A stretch of 64,000 nt of DNA from CAVRIA01 sp963721115 (GTDB lineage: Bacteria > Desulfobacterota > Binatia > HRBIN30 > CADEER01). The position numbers and the translations under genes were made by a program. The notes under the pieces were generated by a model. The model did no database searches. It saw nothing but the letters and a program-made list of their open reading frames with translations, and was not told the origin of the DNA. Every line of letters starts with the position of its first letter. The first letter of the stretch is position 1. Positions 21,424 through 29,711 of the stretch are shown in pieces. The stretch covers positions 27,207-91,206 of the forward strand of contig CAVRIA010000013.1 in the NCBI GenBank assembly GCA_963721115.1. The letters are read 5' to 3'.

Positions 21424-21435
21424 CGGGGAGGAGAC

Positions 21436-24400
21436 ATGAGAAGAAGAGAGAGACGAGGGTCGTCGAGGAAGCATCGTAGGCCGTGGAGCGCGACGCGAGC
21501 CGAGCGGCGAGCCGAGCGGCGGTGGCGGCGATGGAAAAAGGGCATCAACCGGCGCCAGTTCCTCGGCTATTCGGCCGGCGCCGGGATGCTGCTCGGCATG
21601 AGCCCGCTGCTGACGAGCTGCGGAGACGACAACGAGGGCGGCGGCTCCTCCGGGGGGGGCGGCGGGTCGACCGAGGAGCGCACCTACGTCTTCGACCTCT
21701 CCTTCATGGATACCAGCGCCCACGACGTGATGCTGGTCGCCGGCAAGGATCGCGTACGCCTGGAGCGGGTGACCGACGAGCTGCTCGCCGTCCTGCGGCA
21801 ACGGCATCCGATCCTGGAGATGGTGGCACGCGAGCACCTGACGCACGTCAACACGCGCGACTGGCCGGCCGACGCGATCCAGCTCTGCTATCTGCAGCGC
21901 ATCGCGCACTCGACCACCGACGGCAGCTGGGACATGGCGCTGATGTTCCACCACCTGCCCACCAGCGCCCTGCTCGACGCGCGTGCGCGGCGCCAGAGCA
22001 TGGCGGCGTACCGCGACACCGTGCCGGTGAAGTGGGCGAGCTACGGCATGACCACCGGAATGAGGGCGCAGCTCGACGACCCGGTCGGCGAGGACATGCT
22101 CAAGGACACCTGCGAGCAGGCGACGGCGCTGACCGTATCGCATCCCGAGCTCACGTCGATGGAGCCGAACAGTGCGGCTCACGTCCAGTGCAACATCGTC
22201 GGCACCCAGCCGTCGACGCAGATCCTGGCGCAGGCCATCTGCGCGCAGGGGCCGGCGACGTCGGACGGCGGCTGGGCGACGCAGACCGCGCTGGTCGACC
22301 CGGACACCGGCGAGACGTTTTACAACTCGCAGGGACAGATCCAGTACGTGCCGGTCTGGTCGCAGGAGACCCAACAGTTCGCGGGGCAAGCAATCTCGCC
22401 CGCCATGACCACCACCAAGAACGACACCACCTTGGGCGCGAACGTTACGGACCTCGACGCCGGAAACATCACCGACGGCGATCCCGACGCCCCGACCAAC
22501 GGCGCCATCTGGACGCTGCACGACGGCATGCCCTCGGTCGATCAGTCGGACGTGAATCAGCTCGCCGCCGCGGCCGGCGGCATCCGTCTCGACAGCAGTG
22601 CCTTTACCTACCAGCTCACCGAGCAATCCACCGGTCACGGCTATTACGCCAAGGTGACGAACGTCGACGACCTGCGCAACGTGACCCTGATGATCAAGAA
22701 CTGGTTCGTCCGCTACCTCGGGTTCTACGTCCGCTACCTCGACGCCGACGACAACCCGATCGCGCTCAGCGAGATCGAAGACACGCTCAAGAGCAGCGGC
22801 GACTTTCCGTACTACGGCCTCGGCGTGAACACCCAGTACGACGCCCTCGTCGACCTGCTCAATCCGGAGTTCGTGCTCTTCGGCATGCCGGTGGGAAGCG
22901 TCAAGGTGAACCGCACCATCCCGCTGCCGGACGCGGCGACCGCGGTCGAGATCCTGTGCAGCGGGTGGGGGACCGGGTCCAATCCGTATCCGGACACCAT
23001 CGACGCCGGCAAGATCACCACCATCGTGGTCGACATCGCCCTGCCGTCGCTCTTCCTGTCGCTGGCCGCGGCGTCCGGGTTCAGTCGCTTCTCGATGCAG
23101 CTTCAGGTCGGCAGCTTCATCCTCCAACAGCTGCCGATTCTGTTCCGGCTCTTCCAGGGTGCCTTCACTGCGCTCGAGTTCAACAGTCCGACCATTCTCG
23201 TCCGCGCCGGCGTTACGATCGGCACGCAACTCCTGACCGCCGGCGCAAAAGACTTCGTCACGGCGATCGCCAATGCGATTGCTACGGCCGAGGCGGTCCA
23301 GGCGGTCGAGGACGCAATACCGGTCATCGGCGGCGCCCTGGCCGCGATCGCCGCCCTCAGCCTGGTTTCCCAGATCGTGCAGACCTCGGTCGAGGTCGCC
23401 CTGTCGCCGAGGACGTACGCCACGAAGCTGAACTTCACGCACGACGTCGAGGTGACGATCAAGCACGATCCGCAAGATCCGGCGGGCTTCCCGGCGACGG
23501 CCACGCACTACATCGTCACGGCGACGTTCGATCAGGGCACGCCGTACACGATCACGAAGGATCTGCCGGGGACGACGGTCACCGATCCGGTGAGCGTCAC
23601 CTTCATGAGCGTCCCCTACGGCGGCATGGTCACGGTCAACGTCGGCTTCTACTCCGACAACCAATGGCTGGCCGGCAACGGCTCGGTCGGCCCGGTGGAA
23701 AACGTCTCCTCCGACCAGGGCCCGCTGTCGGTCGAGATCACCATCAAGGAGAACCTCGTTCCGCTCGAGTCGGACACGGTGTACTCGCACCAGGAGATCA
23801 TCGTCCTCGACTCGCAGGGCAACCACCAGTGGGAGGCGAGCACCGAGCCGCCGGCGATCGAGACCGTGCAGGGGGCGTGCGAGAGCGCCGACGGGCAGCT
23901 GTGCTCGCTGACCGGCATCACGGTGAGCACCATCAACGCGGCGGTGGGCTACGCCTGGCAGTCGTACAACGCGCTGGTCCGCAACTGCGCCAACAGCGCG
24001 GTCGCCGGCCAGCTGCACCAGTTCGCCAACATCTCCGTGACCCAGAACCCGCAGAGCAAGTACCTGTTCTCGGGCTGCGGGTTCAGCGGCACGGCGCGCA
24101 TCGCCTACGATCTGCTGGGCAAGAAGGACTACAACTTCTACCTCGACCCGACCAGCAACAAGAACCTGGTCCGGCAGGTGCGGCTGAGCGGCACCACGGC
24201 GGACTTCGACGGCCCGATGTCGAACAAGGCGTGGGGCCACTTCCAGCTCGCCTCGGACGCCATGCTGCTGCACCCGGCGGGGCGGCTGATCAGCATCAAC
24301 TCCTCGTCCAACAAGATCGAGGTGCTGGAGCTGCAGGAAGCGGTGGCGGACGCCGACGCGCCGTCGAGCCAGGTGTACTCGGGGACGGGGATTCGCGAGG

Positions 24401-24843
24401 GGCTGCTGGACGGTCCGACGTTGGCGGCGCTGACGCCGGACGGGATGATCCTGGTGCTGGAGACGAAGAACAACCGCATCCAGGCCTTCGACCTGGGGGC
24501 GAACCCGGTGCCGATGTTCATGGAGGACGCCTACTACGTGCCGCTGCACGACCAACCGGCGGGGTATCTGGACCTGGCGGTGGAGTACACGGGGTACATG
24601 TACGTGCTGTCGTACACGGGGACGACGGGGTCGCTGACGTTCCGGCTCGACATCTACACGCCGCAGGGGGAGTTCCTGGCGCGCACGACGGGGTTCGAGG
24701 CGGGCAAGCTGGCGGTGAACTACTGGCGCGATCTGTTCGCGCTCAACTACCAGGTGCTGAAGCTGCCGAACGGAATGCTGCCCGACCGCACCGAGCCCTC
24801 GGTCAGCCACTGGATCCCCTCCACCCCTTCCGTCACCGGATGA
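21436..24843 (+). CDS. large Tat-type lipoprotein of unknown function
   Basis: The protein has 1,135 residues. The ATG has GGGGAGGAG 5 nt upstream. After a very basic N-terminus comes a twin-arginine signal (NRRQFLGYSAGAGMLLG) ending at lipobox LTSC, then a Gly/Ser linker. Residues 85-560 are mixed alpha/beta with no family I recognise. Residues 560-660 contain apolar helices (AIPVIGGALAAIAALSLV). An Ig-like segment follows (ATHYIVTATFDQGTPYTITKDL), then propeller-like repeats including NNRIQAFDLG and YMYVLSYTGTTGSLTFRLDIYTP. It is probably folded in the cytoplasm, exported by Tat and anchored. A broken paralogue lies upstream at 15.46 kb, and the crystallin/pentapeptide lipoprotein gene ends only 12 nt away, so the two are likely co-translated and may act together. 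Confidence 0.75.
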   Translation: MRRRERRGSSRKHRRPWSATRAERRAERRWRRWKKGINRRQFLGYSAGAGMLLGMSPLLTSCGDDNEGGGSSGGGGGSTEERTYVFDLSFMDTSAHDVMLVAGKDRVRLERVTDELLAVLRQRHPILEMVAREHLTHVNTRDWPADAIQLCYLQRIAHSTTDGSWDMALMFHHLPTSALLDARARRQSMAAYRDTVPVKWASYGMTTGMRAQLDDPVGEDMLKDTCEQATALTVSHPELTSMEPNSAAHVQCNIVGTQPSTQILAQAICAQGPATSDGGWATQTALVDPDTGETFYNSQGQIQYVPVWSQETQQFAGQAISPAMTTTKNDTTLGANVTDLDAGNITDGDPDAPTNGAIWTLHDGMPSVDQSDVNQLAAAAGGIRLDSSAFTYQLTEQSTGHGYYAKVTNVDDLRNVTLMIKNWFVRYLGFYVRYLDADDNPIALSEIEDTLKSSGDFPYYGLGVNTQYDALVDLLNPEFVLFGMPVGSVKVNRTIPLPDAATAVEILCSGWGTGSNPYPDTIDAGKITTIVVDIALPSLFLSLAAASGFSRFSMQLQVGSFILQQLPILFRLFQGAFTALEFNSPTILVRAGVTIGTQLLTAGAKDFVTAIANAIATAEAVQAVEDAIPVIGGALAAIAALSLVSQIVQTSVEVALSPRTYATKLNFTHDVEVTIKHDPQDPAGFPATATHYIVTATFDQGTPYTITKDLPGTTVTDPVSVTFMSVPYGGMVTVNVGFYSDNQWLAGNGSVGPVENVSSDQGPLSVEITIKENLVPLESDTVYSHQEIIVLDSQGNHQWEASTEPPAIETVQGACESADGQLCSLTGITVSTINAAVGYAWQSYNALVRNCANSAVAGQLHQFANISVTQNPQSKYLFSGCGFSGTARIAYDLLGKKDYNFYLDPTSNKNLVRQVRLSGTTADFDGPMSNKAWGHFQLASDAMLLHPAGRLISINSSSNKIEVLELQEAVADADAPSSQVYSGTGIREGLLDGPTLAALTPDGMILVLETKNNRIQAFDLGANPVPMFMEDAYYVPLHDQPAGYLDLAVEYTGYMYVLSYTGTTGSLTFRLDIYTPQGEFLARTTGFEAGKLAVNYWRDLFALNYQVLKLPNGMLPDRTEPSVSHWIPSTPSVTG
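23434..24843 (+). repeat. 1.4-kb direct repeat, copy 2
   Basis: Partner of 16431-17838. It encodes the Ig-like and propeller-like C-terminal part of the intact Tat lipoprotein. Confidence 0.75.
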
Positions 24844-24879
24844 GGGGGCTTTGCACAAGAGGTCGAGCGAGCTCCCACT

Positions 24880-24965
24880 CGTCATTCCCGCGAAGCCGAA
24901 TGCGGAATCCAGGGCGCGGGCCCACTACCACCCCACTTGGATCCCCGCCTTCGCGGGTATGACGA
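24880..24965. repeat. palindromic interspersed repeat (CGTCATTCCCGCGAA type)
   Basis: The left end TCGTCATTCCCGCGAAG (from 24879) pairs with the right end CTTCGCGGGTATGACGA (to 24965), 16 of 17 bases. The ends match a very common proteobacterial intergenic repeat with GTCATTCCCGCGAA/GGATCCCCGCC arms. It lies just after the stop codon of the Tat lipoprotein gene and may also terminate transcription. Confidence 0.75.
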
Positions 24966-24971
24966 GTTTGA

Positions 24972-25097
24972 ATGAGCGAGGTTCCCCAGGTCCTCGCCTG
25001 GGACAACGAGCTGTTCTGGCGCGACCTCGGACCCGTGCCCGAAGCGCTGCGTGACGAGGTGCGGCGAGCGCTCCTCGAGTTCCTGGACTTGCTGTAG
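24972..25097 (+). CDS. possible small ORF of 41 residues
   Basis: An ATG at 24972, directly after the palindromic repeat, opens 41 codons: MSEVPQVLAWDNELFWRDLG, then a helix-rich RDEVRRALLEFLDLL. Its composition (acidic, Trp and Leu periodicity) looks like a real short protein rather than random GC-rich frame. There is no clear ribosome-binding site. It could also be a remnant of a longer gene. Confidence 0.35.
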   Translation: MSEVPQVLAWDNELFWRDLGPVPEALRDEVRRALLEFLDLL

Positions 25098-25158
25098 AGC
25101 GCAAAGAGACGATCGTGGGGGGCATTGAATCCCCGATCGACGACGGTTTGCCGTGGGC

Positions 25159-26133
25159 TCAGGCGGCGAAGTGGGGGATCACCCGTTCGCCGAAGAGCCG
25201 CATGGAGCGGTCGACGAGGTCGAGGTCGGGGTTGCCGAAGTTCATGAGACAAGCGATGTGGCCGATGCCGATCTGGACGTACTCGTGGATGCGCTCGATG
25301 CACTCCGAGGGCTCGCCGACGATGAGATGCGTGCGGCCGATCCGCTCGGGGGTCCGCTCCTCGGCCGAAAGACCGGTCACGTTGTCGTGGCCCCAGGCGT
25401 CGTAGAGGGCCAGCAACGCGCCGGCGTACTGCCGCTCGGCGTCGGCCTTCTCGCGCCGATTGCGGACGGTGCAGACGAGTCGATTCAGCAGCGGCGCCCG
25501 CCAGGGCTTGCCGATGTCGTGCAGAGCCGTGCGATACGTCGCGACGCGTTCGGTGACGCGGTCGATGGGCTCGGTGGTGCTGATCAGGTAGCCGTCTCCC
25601 AGGCGCGCGGCGCGGCGGATGGCCTCGGCGGCGGTTCCGCCGACGTAGACGGGTGGACCGGGCTTCTGAATCGGCAGCGGGAAGAGACGGAAGCGTTTCA
25701 GGTCGAAGGCCTCTCCCGTGCGGGTGACCTCGCCGCCTTCCCACAGAGCTCGGATGAGCTCGATTCCTTCGCTCAGGTGGCGCGCGCGCTGCGACGGCGA
25801 GACGCCGAACGTTCGCAGATCGGTCGGGGAGTATCCCTTCGCTACGCCGAGGCGAAGACGGCCGCGCGAGAGGACGTCGACCATGGCGGCTTCCTGCGCC
25901 ACCCGCACCGGGTGATGCAGCGGAAGAAGCAGCATGTTCGTTCCCAATCCGATGCGCTCGGTGACGCCGGCCAGCGCGGCGAGCGTCATCAGCGGATCGG
26001 GGTACATCATCGCCTGAGAGTGGTGCTCGTGCGCCCAGAGCGCGTCGAAACCCAGCGCTTCCGCGAGCCGCGCCTGATCCCGCATGGCTTCGAACGTCGG
26101 TCTCGACTGGGTCGGTGAAAGTCCGAATCGCAT
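25159..26133 (-). CDS. LLM-class flavin-dependent oxidoreductase
   Basis: The protein has 324 residues from the ATG at 26133 with GGGAGGAG upstream; an in-frame ATG at 26232 would add an unsupported N-terminus. It is a luciferase-like TIM barrel: MRFGLSPTQSRPTFEAMRDQA, GFDALWAHEHHSQA, GLGTNMLLLPLHHPVRVAQEAAMVD, SRGRLRLGVAKGYSPTDLRTFGV, and PPVYVGGTAAEAIRRAARLGDG. The family uses FMN or F420 for oxidation of diverse organic substrates with or without oxygen. Cofactor and substrate cannot be fixed from sequence. It is cytoplasmic and monocistronic, divergent from the secreted protein gene at 26401. Confidence 0.9.
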   Translation of the reverse strand: MRFGLSPTQSRPTFEAMRDQARLAEALGFDALWAHEHHSQAMMYPDPLMTLAALAGVTERIGLGTNMLLLPLHHPVRVAQEAAMVDVLSRGRLRLGVAKGYSPTDLRTFGVSPSQRARHLSEGIELIRALWEGGEVTRTGEAFDLKRFRLFPLPIQKPGPPVYVGGTAAEAIRRAARLGDGYLISTTEPIDRVTERVATYRTALHDIGKPWRAPLLNRLVCTVRNRREKADAERQYAGALLALYDAWGHDNVTGLSAEERTPERIGRTHLIVGEPSECIERIHEYVQIGIGHIACLMNFGNPDLDLVDRSMRLFGERVIPHFAA

Positions 26134-26290
26134 CCTCGCTCCTCCCGTTCCTCTCTTCTCTCCTGCGATCGTCGCCGGCGGCATGGTAGCCCGCGTCGGC
26201 GCGGATGCAAACGCGCGGTACAGCTCGCCCATGCTTGTCGAAGCGGGATCTCATTCTTCGATAGAAAGCGAGGGTTTTCCCTATCTCGTG

Positions 26291-26306
26291 TAGGGTATCT
26301 ACCAAT
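26291..26306 (+). promoter_or_regulatory. 16-bp element matching the 4.65-kb promoter element
   Basis: TAGGGTATCTACCAAT lies about 95 nt before the ATG at 26401, in an AT-rich stretch (26275-26335). It agrees with the minus-strand element at 4642-4657 at 11 of 16 positions, in the form TAGGGT-N3-TACC-N-A. GCATACGG follows 19 nt downstream; GCATATGG follows 24 nt downstream at the other locus. This suggests a shared regulator. The divergent LLM gene starts 158 nt away and could also be affected. Confidence 0.4.
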
Positions 26307-26400
26307 AGAAATACATTGTTTATCCGCATACGGTTTCACATATCCGGATGCGGCTGCGACGAGCAGTTCGCGTCGGAAATCGATTCCCGACGGAGGACGT

Positions 26401-29400
26401 ATGAAGCTCGCAAAGACACATGGTGGAAGATTGACAGTCGCGGCCGTGGCTCGATCCGGAGGCCGCAGCGGCGTGAGGCGCAACCGGTTCTCATTTTGGG
26501 TCGGTGCCATTGCCGCCCTGATCGCCCTCGGCTCGATCGAGGCCCGCGCGGATCTCACTCTGACGGACCTGCAGTGGAACGTGCAGAACATCGTGGACAA
26601 CGACGACGCGCCCTTCGGGCTCGGTCAGGGCCCCGGAGACGGGCGGCCGCGCTCGGTGCGGGGCCTGGCGCTCTCGCCGGACGGACAGTACGTCTACCTC
26701 GGCTACAACCAGGCCAAGGAGGTCCGCAAGATCGACCTCAGCGTCGCAGACCCGGCCGACTCCTGCGCCGCCGTGGCCGAGCTCTACTTCGGCACCCTCT
26801 CCGTCGCCGAGCAGGCCGCGTACACCGGGACCTATCTGCCGGACGCGCTCGACAACCCGAAGGCGATCGCCACCGACGACGTCGGGCGCGTGTACGTGAC
26901 CCGCTCCAGCGAGATCCAGATCTACGACGCGAACCTCACCACCCTCCTCCTCGCCATCACCGGCTTCAGCACCACGAACGGCATTCACGTGGCACGTCGC
27001 GACGGGACCAGCTTCTACGTCTACGCCGCGGACCGCGGCACTCCTACCGTCTACCGAATGATCGTCACTGAGGCGGCGATCGGCGGCGGGGGATCGGTCG
27101 CCATGGGAACCGTACTCGACACCTCCTTCGACGGCGACGGAATCGTCGACGTCGGCACCGACGCCTTCGGCGCCACCGCGAACGACCTGCGCGGCCTGGC
27201 GGCCGACGCGAGCGGGACGGTATGGGCGGCGGAGAACGACGGCACGCTCTTCGAGATCGTTCCCGCCGCCGGCGACGGCGCGAGCACGATCGACAAACGC
27301 ATGCTGGCCGGCGCCTTCGACGTCGCCATCGAGGGCGATCAGGTGTTCGTCACCAGCAGCGGGCGCACCGTGACGGTCGTCGACCGCAACGACATCAACA
27401 CCATTCTCGACACGCTCACCCCGCCGATCTCCTCTCTCGACCTCGCCGCCACCGGGTCGGCCACCGGCATCGACCTCCTGCCCGGCGCCGGGATCCTCAT
27501 GGCCATCGAGGAGGGTAGCTCGGCTCCGCAGAGCAGCGAGTCGTCGTTCAGCGACGTCAATTGCAGCGGGCCCGACCCGAACGACTACGCCGATGACGAC
27601 AACGACCCCATCCTGCTGGCGCTGCAGTGCCCGACCACCCGCTACGTGTCCCCGACAGGAGCCGACGGCGGCAACGACTGCCGCGACTCCCTGGCGCCGT
27701 GTGCGACGATTCAGCACGCCATCGACGTCGCCTGCCCGGCGGGAGACACGATTCAGCTCGAGGCCGACACCTACGACGAGGGACCGCAGATCCTCGTCGA
27801 CAAGGACGTTACCCTGGCCGGGGCCGGGAAGTCCGCCACGGTCGTCCGGCCGGTCGGGGACACGAGCGCCTCGGGAGACGGCCGCGGCTGGTTCCTCGTT
27901 CCCAGTGGCGTGACATTCGACGTCCGCGACCTGACTCTGGATGGCAGCGGGCACCTGGTCTACCAGGCGATCCGCAACGCCGGTGCCGGCGGCACGGTCG
28001 ACAGCGTCCGCTTCACCGAGATCAAGTACAACGAGAGCGGGCCCACCTACGGCGGCGTCGCCATCGCGGCGTTCGGCACCGGCCCCGTCGACGTCACCAA
28101 CTCGATGTTCGACGAGATCGGGCGCGTCGGCGTCCTCTACTACGGCAGCGGCATCTCGGGCTCGACCTTCAGCGGCAACATGTACACCGGCAAGGGCACG
28201 GGCGACTTCCTCGACTACATGCTCGACATCTCGGCCGGGGCCAACGTGACGGTCACCGGCAACACGGTGAGCGGCAACCGCGGAGTCGCGTCGTCGGACA
28301 GCTCGAATTCGGCTGGCGTTCTGATCAGCACCTACTACGGCAGCGGGACCAACGCGACGGTCGACGGCAATCTGTTCGACGACAACACGAACGGGGTCGT
28401 CGTCGGCTACAAGACGAGTGGGTGCCCGGGTCCCGATCCCGAGTGCGACACCAGCACCGCGAGCGTCAGCTGCAACCTGTTCACCGGCAACGACAACGGC
28501 GTGAGCGCGAAGGTCGAGGACGGGTCCTTGGTGGTTGCCGAGATGAACTCGTTCGTCGGCAACACCGAGGGAGTCGACGGTGGCAGCGTGTTCGGCGGCA
28601 GCGTCGACGCCGCCGACAACTGGTGGGGGGCGGCTGACGGACCATCGGGCGCCGGGTCGGGATCGGGCGACGCCGTGACGGCCAACGTGACGTTCTCCCC
28701 GTTCGCCACCGCGCCGCCGCCCTGCGTGTCGTGCACCCAAAACTCCGATTGCGACGACGGGTTGATCTGCAACGGAGCCGAGACCTGCAACACGGGGACG
28801 GGGATGTGCGTCGCCGGCACCTCGCTCGACTGCTCCTCGGCAGACGATCAGTGCAATGCCGGGCTGTGCACGGAGCCGGCGGGTGCCTGCGTGCCCGATC
28901 CGCTGCCCGACGGCACCGCCTGCTCCACGGGCGTGACCTGCTCGGTTCAGGACACCTGCTCGAGCGGAACGTGCGTCGCGAACTCGCCGGACAGCGACGG
29001 CGACGGAGTCTGCGATGCGAACGAGAGGGCGGGCTTCAGCTTGCGCAAGGTGCACTTGAAGGAGCACCCGAGCGGCCCGAACCGCGACCTGTGGATCGCG
29101 ATCGGCGAGCTCGACACGACGAGCTCACCGGGTGACTTCATCAACGCCGTGACGACGACCGGGGTCGAGATCGTGCTCTTCCACGACGGCGGGTTGCCGC
29201 TCACCCAGGTCGACACCCTGACCTTCACGGCAGCGCAGTGCACGGAGCGGCACGGCAGCGTCAAGTGCAAGGACCCGGCGACGCGCAGCCGAGCTCTCTT
29301 CCGCAAGCGCTCGGCGCCCGATTTCTTCAAGGTCAAGATCAAGGCCAAGAAGCGCGACTTCGCCCTGCCGGCACTCGCCGACACTCCTCTCTCCGTCAAC

Positions 29401-29505
29401 CTCCGCACCACGGAGGCGGCGGCGACGATCGATCGCAGCGATCAGATCGGTTCGGCCGGCTGCAGCCTGCACGGCACGACCCTGAAGTGCCGCGACGTTC
29501 CCTGA
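26401..29505 (+). CDS. secreted beta-propeller / beta-helix protein with Cys-rich C-terminal module
   Basis: The protein has 1,034 residues and a GGAGG ribosome-binding site. A long signal peptide ends near IEARA (about residue 50). Residues 55-380 resemble NHL/YVTN-type repeats (GLALSPDGQYVYLGYNQAKE). Residues 415-775 are a right-handed beta-helix that opens with YVSPTGADGGNDC and CATIQHAIDVACPAGDTIQL, typical of pectate-lyase-like proteins. The tail has the Cys-rich DCDDGLICNGAETC block, a DSDGDGVCDANE calcium-binding-type loop, and a final domain of about 155 residues ending in LKCRDVP. The tail is over half identical by eye to that of the 1609-4504 protein. Likely a surface or secreted binding protein. 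A strong terminator follows. Confidence 0.8.
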   Translation: MKLAKTHGGRLTVAAVARSGGRSGVRRNRFSFWVGAIAALIALGSIEARADLTLTDLQWNVQNIVDNDDAPFGLGQGPGDGRPRSVRGLALSPDGQYVYLGYNQAKEVRKIDLSVADPADSCAAVAELYFGTLSVAEQAAYTGTYLPDALDNPKAIATDDVGRVYVTRSSEIQIYDANLTTLLLAITGFSTTNGIHVARRDGTSFYVYAADRGTPTVYRMIVTEAAIGGGGSVAMGTVLDTSFDGDGIVDVGTDAFGATANDLRGLAADASGTVWAAENDGTLFEIVPAAGDGASTIDKRMLAGAFDVAIEGDQVFVTSSGRTVTVVDRNDINTILDTLTPPISSLDLAATGSATGIDLLPGAGILMAIEEGSSAPQSSESSFSDVNCSGPDPNDYADDDNDPILLALQCPTTRYVSPTGADGGNDCRDSLAPCATIQHAIDVACPAGDTIQLEADTYDEGPQILVDKDVTLAGAGKSATVVRPVGDTSASGDGRGWFLVPSGVTFDVRDLTLDGSGHLVYQAIRNAGAGGTVDSVRFTEIKYNESGPTYGGVAIAAFGTGPVDVTNSMFDEIGRVGVLYYGSGISGSTFSGNMYTGKGTGDFLDYMLDISAGANVTVTGNTVSGNRGVASSDSSNSAGVLISTYYGSGTNATVDGNLFDDNTNGVVVGYKTSGCPGPDPECDTSTASVSCNLFTGNDNGVSAKVEDGSLVVAEMNSFVGNTEGVDGGSVFGGSVDAADNWWGAADGPSGAGSGSGDAVTANVTFSPFATAPPPCVSCTQNSDCDDGLICNGAETCNTGTGMCVAGTSLDCSSADDQCNAGLCTEPAGACVPDPLPDGTACSTGVTCSVQDTCSSGTCVANSPDSDGDGVCDANERAGFSLRKVHLKEHPSGPNRDLWIAIGELDTTSSPGDFINAVTTTGVEIVLFHDGGLPLTQVDTLTFTAAQCTERHGSVKCKDPATRSRALFRKRSAPDFFKVKIKAKKRDFALPALADTPLSVNLRTTEAAATIDRSDQIGSAGCSLHGTTLKCRDVP

Positions 29506-29519
29506 ACCTGCGTGAGTCC

Positions 29520-29560
29520 GCGAGGGCCGGGACGGGAAGTTGCCCGCCCGGCCCTCGCTT
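29520..29560 (+). terminator. Rho-independent-type terminator
   Basis: A perfect 12-bp stem (GCGAGGGCCGGG at 29520-29531 with its complement at 29547-29558) is followed by TTTCC. It starts 15 nt after the stop codon at 29505. Confidence 0.8.
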
Positions 29561-29711
29561 TCCGGCCTTGCGGAGACGCTTGCGAATCGGTCTCGGCTCA
29601 GTCGAGGAAGCTCCCCGCAGGGGGAGTGGTCTTCGGGAGCTTTCTCCGCACGCTGACCTGAGCACGGCGCGGCATTTTGTTCGCCATCGGCCGCACGGAT
29701 AGACTGATGCG

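Noticed and set aside
18964..24885. A continuous open frame of almost 2,000 codons on the minus strand, antisense to the crystallin/Tat lipoprotein genes
   Set aside because: It is rich in Arg, Val, Gly, Asp and His with no domain, typical of the complementary frame of GC-rich coding DNA. The plus strand has ribosome-binding sites, signal peptides and clear repeats.
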